In this document: piece after piece, positions 1-8,607 of the stretch | Layout: every line of letters starts with the position of its first letter | How positions within the stretch are numbered: the first letter of the stretch is position 1 | Assembly (NCBI GenBank): GCA_001824645.1 | Contig: MHYD01000020.1 | Location: 23,888-34,954, forward strand | Direction of reading: 5' to 3' | DNA: 11,067 bases | From: Planctomycetes bacterium RBG_13_46_10 | Lineage (GTDB): Bacteria; Planctomycetota; Phycisphaerae; Sedimentisphaerales; Anaerobacaceae | The notes under the pieces: model-generated | Database searches by the model: none | What the model saw: the letters and a program-made list of their open reading frames with translations, nothing else | Told to the model about the DNA's origin: nothing | Position numbers and translations under genes: made by a program

Positions 1-2441
1 ATAATCACATTTTGCGCTACATCAATGAGCTTACGAGTCAGATATCCGGAATTAGCGGTCTTTAAAGCGGTATCAGCCAGACCTTTACGTGCTCCATGTG
101 TGGAGCTAAAGTATTCGAGAACCGTTAATCCCTCACGGAAGTTAGATTTAATGGGTGTTTCGATAATTTCACCGCTGGGCTTGGCCATAAGTGCTCGCAT
201 ACCTGCAAGCTGTTGAATCTGGTCGATACTGCCCCTTGCACCGGAGTCACTCATAAGAAAAATCGGATTCAGATACGGCGAACCATCCTCTTTAGTATCT
301 TCTTTTAGGCCGCGGATCATTTCATTGGTAACTGCCACACGAGCATTCGTCCAGGCATCAATAACCTGATTATACCTTTCGCGATCGGTTAGAACGCCGT
401 CGGAATAATTCTTCTGGATTCGACTAACTCTCTTTTCGGTTTCGCCAATAATCTCAGCTTTCTTATTCGGTACTTTCAAATCGGTTATACCAAAGCTCAA
501 GCCCGCAAGCGTGGCATATCTGAAGCCCAAATCTTTTATCCTGTCAAGCAAATCTACAGTTTCGGCACTGCCGGCAAACTCGAAACAGTCGCTGATTACC
601 TGGCTGAGCTTCTTCTGGGACATCGAGACATTATAAAACGGCATACAAGCCGGCAGGATGTCGTTAAAAATACATCTGCCAACAGTCGTTTCAGCCAACA
701 GGGTTTTGCCCGCTTCATTTTTTGCAGCCGGTTTTTTATCTTTTGAACCGACTACAGATGAGCGATTAATACGCGCTCTAATACTCTCATGTAAACCTAT
801 CTTGCCCGTATCATAGGCCATTATAGCTTCGAAGATATCCCTGAATAATGGTAGTTTTTTTCTACTGTCTGTCCGGGCAGTATCGGTCGGTTTTCGCAAA
901 TCCTCGATTGAAATTGTCAAATAATAATTGCCCATCACCATGTCCTGGGAAGGCCCGACCATTGGAGAGCCGTTGGCAGGCGAGAAAATATTCGAGGTAG
1001 TCATCATTAAGATATGAGTTTCAGCCTGCGCTTCGATACTCAAAGGCAGATGCACTGCCATCTGGTCGCCATCAAAGTCGGCGTTAAAGCCCTTACAGGC
1101 CAACGGATGAAGCATTATCGCGTTGCCTTCCACAAGGGTTGGCTCGAAAGCCTGAATACCCATACGATGAAGCGTCGGCGCACGATTTAGAAGAACCGGA
1201 TGCTGATGTATTACCTCCTCAAGAATGTCCCATATCGCATCATCAAGGCGCTCTATCATTCTCTTTGCACTTTTAATCGTATCAGCAAGTCCATGCTGCT
1301 TAAGCTTGCGAATAATGAATGGTTGATACAGTTCCAGCGCTATTTTCTTTGGCAATCCGCATTGATACAGTTTTAGGTCCGGACCCACAACAATGACCGA
1401 ACGAGCGGAGTAATCAACGCGCTTGCCAAGAAGGTTCTCTCTGAATCGACCCTGCTTGCCCTTAATCATATCAGTTAGAGACTTGAGCGGCCGATTATTA
1501 CTTCCAAGCACGGGCCTTCGACATCGAGAGTTATCCAGCAGAGAATCAACCGCCTGTTGAAGCATTCGTTTCTCGTTTCTGATAATAACATCCGGAGCGT
1601 TCAGGTCCATCAGCTTCTTTAATCTGTTGTTTCGGTTAATAATTCTCCTGTAAAGGTCATTCAAATCGCTGGTTGCGAAGTTATCCCTCTCCAGCAGCAC
1701 CAGAGGCCTCAAATCCGGCGGGATAACGGGTACAGCCTCGAGCACCATCCATTCAGGCTTATTGCCACTATTTTTCATTTCATTAATTGTTTTTAGCCTT
1801 TTTGTAAGGTCCTTTACCTTCTGCTTGCTGCTGGTTTTGACAATGGCCTGTCTTAGCTGTGCGCCAACGATATCCAGATCAAGTTTTTCCAGAAGCACTC
1901 TGATAGCCTCGGCCCCCATTAGAGCCTTAAAAGAAGCTCCATACTTGTTCATTGCCTCACGGTATTCATCTTCGCTGAGCAACTGTCCGGCTTTCAGCGG
2001 ACTCTGCCCGGCATCTGTAACAACATAATCCTGGAAATAGACTATCTTTTCGAGGTCCGATGATCTCATACCCAGAATTGAACCGAGTCGATTCGGAATA
2101 GATTTAAAAAACCATATATGCACGACCGGCGCAGCAAGATTTATATGTCCCATCCGCTTTCGGCGAACACGACTATGCGTGACTTTGACACCGCAGCGGT
2201 CGCAGATTATTCCCTTAAATTTCGTGCCTTTGTATTTGCCGCAGGCACATTCCCAGTCTCGCTCCGGCCCAAATATCCGCTCACAGAATAAACCATCTTT
2301 CTCCGGTCTATACGTGCGATAGTTGATTGTCTCCGGCTTACGCACTTCACCGAAGGACCAGCTACGGATATCATTAGGACTGGCTAAGGATATTTTGACC
2401 GAACCATAATCGTTAATACGATCGTAAATATTTCCTAACAT
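1..2441 (-). CDS. rpoC: DNA-directed RNA polymerase subunit beta' (partial, C-terminus off the left edge)
   Basis: Largest catalytic subunit of RNA polymerase. The frame is open from the ATG at 2441 to the window edge, giving about 813 N-terminal residues of a protein usually near 1400. The zinc-binding finger has Cys65, Cys67, Cys80 and Cys83. The catalytic motif NADFDGDQM carries the Mg-binding aspartates Asp455, Asp457 and Asp459, matching E. coli 460/462/464. The sequence HGARKGLADTA, just after the bridge helix and before the trigger loop, lies near the cut end. The start is chosen because an earlier ATG at 2445 runs into a stop after ten codons, while the ATG at 2441 gives MLGNIYDRIN and is preceded by AGGGG at 2448-2452. 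The gene follows rpoB by 31 bases and is surely cotranscribed with it. I saw no frameshift in the visible part. The 3' third, including most of the trigger loop and the C-terminal region, is not in the window. Confidence 0.98.
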   Translation of the reverse strand, partial: MLGNIYDRINDYGSVKISLASPNDIRSWSFGEVRKPETINYRTYRPEKDGLFCERIFGPERDWECACGKYKGTKFKGIICDRCGVKVTHSRVRRKRMGHINLAAPVVHIWFFKSIPNRLGSILGMRSSDLEKIVYFQDYVVTDAGQSPLKAGQLLSEDEYREAMNKYGASFKALMGAEAIRVLLEKLDLDIVGAQLRQAIVKTSSKQKVKDLTKRLKTINEMKNSGNKPEWMVLEAVPVIPPDLRPLVLLERDNFATSDLNDLYRRIINRNNRLKKLMDLNAPDVIIRNEKRMLQQAVDSLLDNSRCRRPVLGSNNRPLKSLTDMIKGKQGRFRENLLGKRVDYSARSVIVVGPDLKLYQCGLPKKIALELYQPFIIRKLKQHGLADTIKSAKRMIERLDDAIWDILEEVIHQHPVLLNRAPTLHRMGIQAFEPTLVEGNAIMLHPLACKGFNADFDGDQMAVHLPLSIEAQAETHILMMTTSNIFSPANGSPMVGPSQDMVMGNYYLTISIEDLRKPTDTARTDSRKKLPLFRDIFEAIMAYDTGKIGLHESIRARINRSSVVGSKDKKPAAKNEAGKTLLAETTVGRCIFNDILPACMPFYNVSMSQKKLSQVISDCFEFAGSAETVDLLDRIKDLGFRYATLAGLSFGITDLKVPNKKAEIIGETEKRVSRIQKNYSDGVLTDRERYNQVIDAWTNARVAVTNEMIRGLKEDTKEDGSPYLNPIFLMSDSGARGSIDQIQQLAGMRALMAKPSGEIIETPIKSNFREGLTVLEYFSSTHGARKGLADTALKTANSGYLTRKLIDVAQNVI

Positions 2442-2447
2442 TCATAG

Positions 2448-2452
2448 CCCCT
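2448..2452 (-). promoter_or_regulatory. rpoC ribosome binding site
   Basis: AGGGG on the minus strand, six bases before the ATG at 2441. It supports that start over the overlapping out-of-frame ATG at 2443-2445, which would lie only two bases from the motif and soon meets a stop codon. Confidence 0.7.
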
Positions 2453-2472
2453 TTTAATTGACAGCCATCAAC

Positions 2473-5400
2473 TTATAGAGCAGCAGTTCCAAGCTTTTTC
2501 TTTTCGAGCTGGATATTCAAACCAAGCCCTCTTATTTCATTGCACAACACATCGAAGGACAGCGGCGTTCCCGCCTCAAGCGTGTTCTGCCCTTTGACCA
2601 TGGATTCATAGATTTTTGTTCTTCCCTCCACATCATCACTTTTAACAGTCAGCAGCTCCTGCAGGGCGTAAGCCGCTCCATAGCCTTCCAAAGCCCAGAC
2701 TTCCATCTCGCCGAATCGCTGTCCTCCTGTTCTTGCTTTGCCGCCCAATGGCTGCTGTGTAATCAAGCTATATGGGCCCGTAGCGCGGGCATGAATCTTA
2801 TCATCGACAAGATGATGCAATTTCATCATGTATATATAACCAATAGTTGCCTGCTGATCGAACGGCTCACCTGTTCTGCCGTCGTATAACTGGGCCTTGA
2901 GCATTTTGGGGATATTTATGAAAAACTCATCAGAAGGCGGAGCCTGATGCTTTTGCGTAAGTTCCTCTTTTCGCCGCTTCATAAGCTCATTCGCCTCTTC
3001 GTTGAGCGTGCCGATATCCTCTTCTGTGGCTCCGTTGAACACAGGCGTAACGGCATTAAAGCCCAGCACACGCGCAACCCAGCCAAGGTGAGTTTCAAGG
3101 ATTTGTCCAACATTCATTCGGCTCGGCACACCAAGCGGATTCAGCAAAATGTCAAGAGACGTTCCGTCTGCAAGAAACGGCATATCCTCTTCAGGCATAA
3201 TCTTGGCAATGACGCCTTTATTACCGTGACGGCCAGCAATTTTATCTCCAATTGACAACGCCCTTTTAATTGCGACATAGACTTTTGCCATCTGCAGCAC
3301 ACCGCTGGGCAGCTCATCGCCGTGTTTCATTCTTTCGAGCCGTCGATTTTTTTCTTCCTGGAACTCGGTAATCTTGGACCAGAATTTGTCCACGATCTTT
3401 TTTACATTATCACGAGCAGAAGCAGGCTTAATCCACTTAATGTCGAAATTTTCTATCTGCTCGAAGATAACCTCATCATCAGGGCTGACACCGACTTTCT
3501 GGCGGGTAGAAGGGTCAATGACATTTACATCAATTTTGTTATGGATAGCCTCCATCATCTGCCTGAAAATGGTACATTCGTTAGCCCTGATTTCTTTTTC
3601 ATTCTGTTTTATCTGATCCTGGATCTCCTTTTTCTGCTCCTCAGTGCCGGCACCACGTCTGGTAAACAGCTCGGTTTTTATTACTACTCCCTCATACCCA
3701 CTGGGTAATTCAAGTGAATCATTTTTAACATCCTCGCCGGCCCTGCCAAATATGGCGTGCAGCAGTTTCTCTTCCGGCGTCAGCTCGGTTTTGCTCTTTG
3801 GCACCACCTTGCCCACCAGAATATCGCCGGGACAAACTCTTGTTCCTTCGCGTACTATTCCCTGCTCATCAAGGTTTCGCAGTGCTTTTTCGCTAACATT
3901 GGGAATATCCCGCGTAAATTCCTCTTTGCCTAAACGTGTTTCTCGAACCTCGGCTGTAAATTCATCGATGTGAATACTTGTAAAACTATCATTTTTGCAG
4001 AGTTTTTCGCTGACGATAATCGCATCTTCAAAGTTGAAGCCGTCAAAAGAGACAAAACCCACCAAAACATTTTTGCCGAGAGACAGCACTCCTTGTGACG
4101 TGCCCCCGCCGTCCGCAATGATCTGTCCTGCCTTAACCTTATCACCCAATGCAACAATCGGTGTCTGATTAAGACAGGTTCTTTCATTCAATCCAATAAA
4201 CTTAGATAATTTATATTCGTCGGTATGGTTAATCACTATGCGGTTGCTGTCAACTGCAGTAACAACTCCACTATTTGCAGCACGGACAACCATGCTTGAG
4301 TTTTGGCCGACGACTGACTCCATGCCGGTACCAACCAGAGGCGGTTCTGTTTTTAAAAGCGGAACTGCCTGCCGCTGCATGTTCGAGCCCATCAATGCCC
4401 GGTTGGCATCATCATGCTCCAAAAACGGTATCAGAGACGCTGAAACGCCGACTATCTGTTTAGGTGAAATGTCAACGTAATCAACCTCTTCACTAAAAAC
4501 GTGCGCAAGCTCCCCGCCCTTTCTGGCTAATACCAGACCTTTGCTAATCCTGCCCGTATCCATCTCTACAGCACCGGGAGGCGCAAATACAACCTTAATC
4601 TCCTCATCCGCCCGAAGATATTTCACCTCGTCAGCAACTTTGCCGTTTTTAACCTTACGATACGGAGTCAGCAGAAATCCGTATTCGTCGACCGCCGCAA
4701 AAATTGCCAGTGACGATATCAACCCTATATTCGTCCCTTCCGGAGTTTCAATCGGGCAAATTCTGCCATAATGGCTAATATGCACGTCTCTGACTTCGAA
4801 CCCCGCCCTTCTTCTGTTAAGCCCCCCTGGTCCGAGCGCTGACAATCTTCTTTCATGAGTGAGCTGGCTGAGCGCGTTAGTTTGGTCCACGACCTGTGAC
4901 AGTTCGCCTCTACCGAAGAAGTAGTTAATACTGCTGGCAACAGATTTAGAGTTAACGAGGTCAGCGATTTTGATATTTTCCTGAGTATCTCTTTTAATAC
5001 TCATTCTTTCCATCACAGTTTTTCTGAGTTTAAGTAGTCCTTTTCTAATTTCGTCAGCAGCGAGTTCATCAATAGTTCTAAGTCTTCTGTTACCGAGATG
5101 GTCGATGTCGTCAACTTCACCTTCATTGTTTCTGAGGTTAATAATGTACCTCATTGTGTTAAGGAAGTCATCCGGCCGCAGTGTCATCTCGTTTTCGTCT
5201 ATAGACTGGGAAAATTTACGATTCAATCTGAATCTGCCGACTTTACCGAGCCGGTACCGATTGGAATCAAAGAACTTCTCCTTAAAAAAGCTTTTCGCTT
5301 TCTCCTGATTAGGCGGATTACCCGGCCGAAGCCTAATATAAAACTTCAATAATGCCTGCTCCTGGTTTTGGCAATCATCTTCAGCAAGGGTATTTAATAT

Positions 5401-6234
5401 AAGTGTATCTCTGACTTCGTTTATGACCTCGACTTTTTTAACACCGCTTTTTTGCTGTATCAAGCCGGCCTTATCAGCTATTTGAGCGCCTGCTTTTACT
5501 ATGATTTCACCGGTTTCTTTATCCACAATCGGTTCCACTGTCCACATGGAAGGTGTGAGTTTTTCAACGGAAACAGTGTTTGTTTTAAAAAACGCACGCA
5601 ATATAGCCTCAGTTGTGCTGTAAGCCTGGTCAATTGCTCGCAGAAAAATCGTTGCGGGTATCTTGCTCGACTGGTCAATCTTCACAATCATGATATCTTT
5701 TTGAGTGACCCCGATCTCTATCCAGCTTCCCCTGTCAGGAATGATTCGACCGCCGTGCAGAACCCTGTCACCTTCTTTGCTCTCAATAAGAAAATCAACG
5801 CCGGGACTGCGGTGAAGCTGACTGACAATAACACGTACGGCGCCGTTAATTATAAACTCGCCGCCGCCTATCATAATCGGCATTTCGCCAAGGTATATAA
5901 CCTGCTCAGACAAATCCTGGCCCTGGTCACTTCGCAAACGACAGCAGATTTTCAACGGGTATGCATACGTTAACTGCAGCCCAATACACTCAGTTTGTGT
6001 ATAATGTGGTTTTTCCAGCTCGTAGTAGAGATATTCCAATCTCATTTTCTTATCATAGCTTTCAATTGGAAATATCTCTCTGAACAGTGCTTCCAGTCCG
6101 ATGTTACTTCTTTTGTCAGGAGGAGCATCTTGTTGTAAAAATCTGTCGAAACTTGATCTTTGCACTGCTACAAGATCTGGAATTTCTACGGCATCGCTTA
6201 CCTTGCCGAAATTCCGAATGGGTTTTAGAGCCAT
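2473..6234 (-). CDS. rpoB: DNA-directed RNA polymerase subunit beta
   Basis: Second-largest RNA polymerase subunit, 1253 residues, full length. It forms one pincer of the DNA cleft and contributes to the active site. Visible landmarks are the N-terminal protrusion and lobe (FLIESKEGDRVLHGG near residue 150), the rifampicin pocket (residues about 441-468), the fork segment GRICPIETPEG near 490-500, the active-site stretch GDKIAGRHGNKG with Lys998 and Lys1006 (E. coli Lys1065 and Lys1073), and the C-terminal clamp stretch QQPLGGKARTGGQRFGEMEV. In the rifampicin pocket the key contacts Asp450, His460 and Ser465 (E. coli 516, 526, 531) are kept, but E. coli Phe514, Met515 and Pro520 are replaced by Val448, Val449 and Ala454. 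The ATG at 6234 has GGAG about ten bases upstream. The C-terminus ends in a short lysine-rich tail beyond the usual LGLNIQLE. The gene lies 42 bases after rplL and 31 before rpoC. Confidence 0.99.
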   Translation of the reverse strand: MALKPIRNFGKVSDAVEIPDLVAVQRSSFDRFLQQDAPPDKRSNIGLEALFREIFPIESYDKKMRLEYLYYELEKPHYTQTECIGLQLTYAYPLKICCRLRSDQGQDLSEQVIYLGEMPIMIGGGEFIINGAVRVIVSQLHRSPGVDFLIESKEGDRVLHGGRIIPDRGSWIEIGVTQKDIMIVKIDQSSKIPATIFLRAIDQAYSTTEAILRAFFKTNTVSVEKLTPSMWTVEPIVDKETGEIIVKAGAQIADKAGLIQQKSGVKKVEVINEVRDTLILNTLAEDDCQNQEQALLKFYIRLRPGNPPNQEKAKSFFKEKFFDSNRYRLGKVGRFRLNRKFSQSIDENEMTLRPDDFLNTMRYIINLRNNEGEVDDIDHLGNRRLRTIDELAADEIRKGLLKLRKTVMERMSIKRDTQENIKIADLVNSKSVASSINYFFGRGELSQVVDQTNALSQLTHERRLSALGPGGLNRRRAGFEVRDVHISHYGRICPIETPEGTNIGLISSLAIFAAVDEYGFLLTPYRKVKNGKVADEVKYLRADEEIKVVFAPPGAVEMDTGRISKGLVLARKGGELAHVFSEEVDYVDISPKQIVGVSASLIPFLEHDDANRALMGSNMQRQAVPLLKTEPPLVGTGMESVVGQNSSMVVRAANSGVVTAVDSNRIVINHTDEYKLSKFIGLNERTCLNQTPIVALGDKVKAGQIIADGGGTSQGVLSLGKNVLVGFVSFDGFNFEDAIIVSEKLCKNDSFTSIHIDEFTAEVRETRLGKEEFTRDIPNVSEKALRNLDEQGIVREGTRVCPGDILVGKVVPKSKTELTPEEKLLHAIFGRAGEDVKNDSLELPSGYEGVVIKTELFTRRGAGTEEQKKEIQDQIKQNEKEIRANECTIFRQMMEAIHNKIDVNVIDPSTRQKVGVSPDDEVIFEQIENFDIKWIKPASARDNVKKIVDKFWSKITEFQEEKNRRLERMKHGDELPSGVLQMAKVYVAIKRALSIGDKIAGRHGNKGVIAKIMPEEDMPFLADGTSLDILLNPLGVPSRMNVGQILETHLGWVARVLGFNAVTPVFNGATEEDIGTLNEEANELMKRRKEELTQKHQAPPSDEFFINIPKMLKAQLYDGRTGEPFDQQATIGYIYMMKLHHLVDDKIHARATGPYSLITQQPLGGKARTGGQRFGEMEVWALEGYGAAYALQELLTVKSDDVEGRTKIYESMVKGQNTLEAGTPLSFDVLCNEIRGLGLNIQLEKKKLGTAAL

Positions 6235-6276
6235 TTGTTACACTCCGGGTTAAATAGAAAATACCCAATCATTTTG

Positions 6277-6744
6277 TTAAACTAATTCAACCACAGCCCC
6301 AGAAGCTTCAAGCTGTTTTTTCGCCGCCTCAGCCTCTTGCTTGCTCATCCCCTGTTTTACGGATTTTGGCGCGGCTTCGACGAGGTCCTTAGCCTCTTTC
6401 AAACCGAGTCCCGTTAGGGCTCTGACTTCCTTAATAACCTGGATTTTCTTATCTCCGAAACTTTTCAGGACTACATCGAAGCTGGTTTTCTCCTGTGGTT
6501 TCTCCGGAGCAGCGCCGGCCCCAGAAGCCGGACCAGCCATCATAATAGCTCCTCCGGCAGCCGGTTCTATCCCATATTCCTGCTTGAGATAATCACTAAG
6601 CTCTTTAGCCTGCATTAATGTCAATTTGACTATTGCATCGCCGAGCTTCTTGACCTCGCTGCTGAACTTCTTCGCGTCTCCAGCTTGTGGTGCTTCCGCT
6701 TTTTTAGTTTCTTTCGCTTCTTGAACTTCTTCTTCTTTAGCCAT
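6277..6744 (-). CDS. rplL: 50S ribosomal protein L7/L12
   Basis: Stalk protein bound in several copies to L10; it recruits and activates the translational GTPases such as EF-Tu and EF-G. The 155-residue product has a charged, Lys/Glu/Ala-rich leader (residues 1-25) not present in typical 120-130-residue homologues. Then come the dimerising N-terminal domain (about 26-60), an Ala/Gly/Pro hinge (about 61-86) and the factor-binding C-terminal domain (about 87-155) with the hallmark KEVRALTGLGLKEAKDLVE. The long form is favoured because the ATG at 6744 is preceded by AGGAG at 6755-6759 and no internal ATG precedes the N-terminal domain. The gene is 104 bases after rplJ, and that gap holds a predicted three-way-junction RNA. 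It is followed closely by rpoB. Confidence 0.97.
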   Translation of the reverse strand: MAKEEEVQEAKETKKAEAPQAGDAKKFSSEVKKLGDAIVKLTLMQAKELSDYLKQEYGIEPAAGGAIMMAGPASGAGAAPEKPQEKTSFDVVLKSFGDKKIQVIKEVRALTGLGLKEAKDLVEAAPKSVKQGMSKQEAEAAKKQLEASGAVVELV

Positions 6745-6777
6745 TTTTTACCAACTCCTATTATTCTGCGCCTGGTA

Positions 6778-6825
6778 GTAGCCGAAGCTCCACCGCTTCG
6801 TTTAACCCGTTACCGGGACAGCTAC
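6778..6825 (-). ncRNA. predicted three-way-junction RNA element in the rplJ-rplL gap
   Basis: On the minus strand the 48 bases fold, by eye, into three perfect helices. A closing stem pairs GTAGC (6825-6821) with GCTAC (6782-6778). Inside it, CCCG (6817-6814) pairs with CGGG (6809-6806) around a GTAA loop, which is a GNRA-type tetraloop. Next CGAAGC (6800-6795) pairs with GCTTCG (6788-6783) around GGTGGA, directly abutting the closing stem. The unpaired joints are TGT and TTAAA. The element lies 19 bases before the rplL ribosome binding site, so it could be a cis-acting control or RNA-processing structure in the shared mRNA. It lacks a U-tract, so it does not look like a terminator. It could also be a dispersed palindromic repeat or a chance fold. 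No known RNA family was recognised. Confidence 0.45.
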
Positions 6826-6848
6826 GCAAGCAACCTTATATTAAAATC

Positions 6849-7382
6849 TTATGCTGCCTGTTTTTCAGCCCTGTCGATAATGGCTTTAATACAACCTGCT
6901 ACAATCGATGCGGGAGCACCAATGCAGCCGGCCAACCTTGACGCAGGGGATTTCATCTGGCAGACTATTTGACTCAGCAGTTCCGCGCGTGTTGGCATCT
7001 TGGAGATTTCTTCTGCTGCTTTGGCATCTAAAGACGAGTTTTCTAAAAAGGCCCCTTTAATCTCTATTGCCGAAATTTTTTTGGACCACCCTGTCATTTC
7101 TTTAGCCACATCAACGATGCTGTCGCCGCCATAAACAATTGCGCATGGGCCCTTGAATAAATCCACTGCCTTCTCTATCCGTGCATCGCACAGAGCCCTC
7201 CTGATTAGTGAGTTCTTCACTACTAATAATCTGATGCCTTTTTTCTTGAGCTCTCCTCTCATTTGGTTGTTATCAACTCCGCCGACACCTTTCACGCTGA
7301 CGACCAGAAAATCGTTTATACGCTTATCGACAACCTTCTTTTCCAGTTCTGTCTGCAGCAGTTCTTTTACGTATTTGCTCAT
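6849..7382 (-). CDS. rplJ: 50S ribosomal protein L10
   Basis: Base of the ribosomal L7/L12 stalk; its N-terminal domain binds 23S rRNA together with L11, and its long C-terminal helix carries L7/L12 dimers. At 177 residues it is a normal length. The N-terminal half shows the family pattern, including the stretch LLVVKNSLIRRAL near residues 52-64 and FKGPCAIVYGGD near 76-87. The C-terminal region (about 130-177) is Ala-rich and helical. The ATG at 7382 is preceded by an AGGTG-type ribosome binding site. The gene starts 52 bases after rplA, which is short for the usual separate L10 leader found upstream of rplJ in many bacteria; autoregulation in this organism may use a different site. Confidence 0.97.
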   Translation of the reverse strand: MSKYVKELLQTELEKKVVDKRINDFLVVSVKGVGGVDNNQMRGELKKKGIRLLVVKNSLIRRALCDARIEKAVDLFKGPCAIVYGGDSIVDVAKEMTGWSKKISAIEIKGAFLENSSLDAKAAEEISKMPTRAELLSQIVCQMKSPASRLAGCIGAPASIVAGCIKAIIDRAEKQAA

Positions 7383-7434
7383 CTTTCACCTGTTAATATC
7401 AAGAACCTTAATCTATGTTGAAAAAACCCGGTTT

Positions 7435-8112
7435 TTAAACAATAACCATTACAGCGGGGCTCATTGTCGCCGATATGCACATTTTTTTAATATATGTGCC
7501 TTTTGCTGTTACCGGTCTAATCTTCTTTATATACGAGACAAAAGCCTCAATATTACTTATCAGCTTTTCAACCTCGAAGCTTTGCTTTCCGACGACTGCC
7601 TGGACATTTCCGCCGGTGTCGTTTTTAAATTCGACTTTACCCGCTGTGAATTCAGCCACTGCAGTGGCCATATCATCTGTCACTGTTCCTTTTTTCGGCG
7701 AAGGCATTTTCCCCTGGGGTCCAAGCATTTTACCGAGCTTGCTAACCTTGCCCATAACCTTCGGTATGGCGACTGCCACATCAAAGTCCGTCCAGCCATC
7801 CGAGACCTTTTTAATTAACTCGTCACAGCCGGCCTCAATGGCACCGGCTTTTCGGGCCACTTCAACTTGCGGACCTTCACAGAAAGCGATAACTTTTTTC
7901 TGCTTACCTATTCCGTAAGGCAGGGATATTGCGCCACGAACAATCTGGTCGGCCTGTTTAGGGTCTATTCCCAGATGCAGTACACATTCCACACTCTGGT
8001 CAAATTTCGCTGAGCTAAAGGCCTTGACTTTTCCAACCGCCTCCGCCAGACTCACAGGTTCTTTGCTCACTTGTTGCAGCTCTTTTTTGTATTTCTTACC
8101 TCTATACCTCAT
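7435..8112 (-). CDS. rplA: 50S ribosomal protein L1
   Basis: Binds helices 76-78 of 23S rRNA, forming the mobile L1 stalk at the tRNA exit site; in many bacteria it also represses its own operon by binding mRNA. The 225-residue product is close to the usual length of about 230. The family signature in domain II is visible as FDVAVAIPKVMGKVSKLGKM followed by LGPQGKMPSPKKGTVT, a variant of the common LGPRGLMPNPKTGTV. A C-terminal domain I strand with KGTYIKKMCISATMSPAV closes the fold. The ATG at 8112 has only a weak purine-rich GAGAGA upstream. It lies 42 bases after rplK, as in the standard L11 operon. Confidence 0.97.
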   Translation of the reverse strand: MRYRGKKYKKELQQVSKEPVSLAEAVGKVKAFSSAKFDQSVECVLHLGIDPKQADQIVRGAISLPYGIGKQKKVIAFCEGPQVEVARKAGAIEAGCDELIKKVSDGWTDFDVAVAIPKVMGKVSKLGKMLGPQGKMPSPKKGTVTDDMATAVAEFTAGKVEFKNDTGGNVQAVVGKQSFEVEKLISNIEAFVSYIKKIRPVTAKGTYIKKMCISATMSPAVMVIV

Positions 8113-8154
8113 ATTCTATCTCTCACAGTTTATTAAGACGCCCGTAAAAACCTC

Positions 8155-8592
8155 TCATTGTCCGCTATCCTCTATTATTTCTATGCCCATACTTCGGGCG
8201 GTACCTCTAATGATTTTTTCGGCGCCGGCTATATCATAGGCACTTAAATCCTTCAATTTAGCCTCAGCGATTTTCCTTATCTGCTCGACAGTCACCTTCC
8301 CGACCTTTTCCTTATTCGGCACCCCGCTGCCTTTTGCGATTTCAGCCGCCTGTTTCAGCAATACTGCTGCCGGCGGGCTTTTGACCTCGAAGGTGAAACT
8401 TTTATCCTTATAAACGGTTATCACGACCGGCACTATTGTACCGTTAAGCTGTTTTGTTCGCTCATTAAACTGCGAAACAAACTGGCCAATATTAACGCCA
8501 TTCTGCCCCAATGCAGGTCCTACCGGCGGGGCCGGTGTCGCCTGTCCCCCAGGCGCCTGCAACTTAATCTTTACAGCTACTTCTTTCGCCAT
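8155..8592 (-). CDS. rplK: 50S ribosomal protein L11
   Basis: Part of the GTPase-associated centre; it binds the 1070 region of 23S rRNA next to the L10 stalk base and is the site of thiostrepton action and of RelA-linked signalling in well-studied bacteria. The product has 145 residues, a normal length. The N-terminal domain shows the family motif ATPAPPVGPALGQNGVNI (residues 18-35), with the prolines that line the thiostrepton site. The C-terminal RNA-binding domain (about 75-145) contains KVGKVTVEQIRKIAEAK and the terminal GTARSMGIEI. The ATG at 8592 is preceded by AAAAGGAT at good spacing. A small hairpin sits directly upstream of that ribosome binding site and might be an L1-type operator. 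Confidence 0.98.
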   Translation of the reverse strand: MAKEVAVKIKLQAPGGQATPAPPVGPALGQNGVNIGQFVSQFNERTKQLNGTIVPVVITVYKDKSFTFEVKSPPAAVLLKQAAEIAKGSGVPNKEKVGKVTVEQIRKIAEAKLKDLSAYDIAGAEKIIRGTARSMGIEIIEDSGQ

Positions 8593-8607
8593 TGCTATAT
8601 CCTTTTC

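Noticed and set aside
3930..4187. Minus-strand overlapping frame of 85 residues inside rpoB
   Set aside because: It lies in another frame of rpoB, with no recognisable motif; rpoB continues intact through it.
5452..5973. 173-residue plus-strand open frame inside rpoB, and similar plus-strand frames across the window
   Set aside because: They lie antisense to strongly conserved genes, have no recognisable domains, and are explained as shadows of the coding strand.
6226..6273. Small frame of 15 codons (MIGYFLFNPECNKWL) between rplL and rpoB, overlapping the rpoB start
   Set aside because: It has no ribosome binding site of its own and is short enough to be chance.
7421..7437. A/T palindrome with a CGG loop and T-run just after rplA, resembling an intrinsic terminator
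   Set aside because: The stem is five A-T pairs plus one C-G pair and overlaps the rplA stop codon; it is too weak to support a terminator call.
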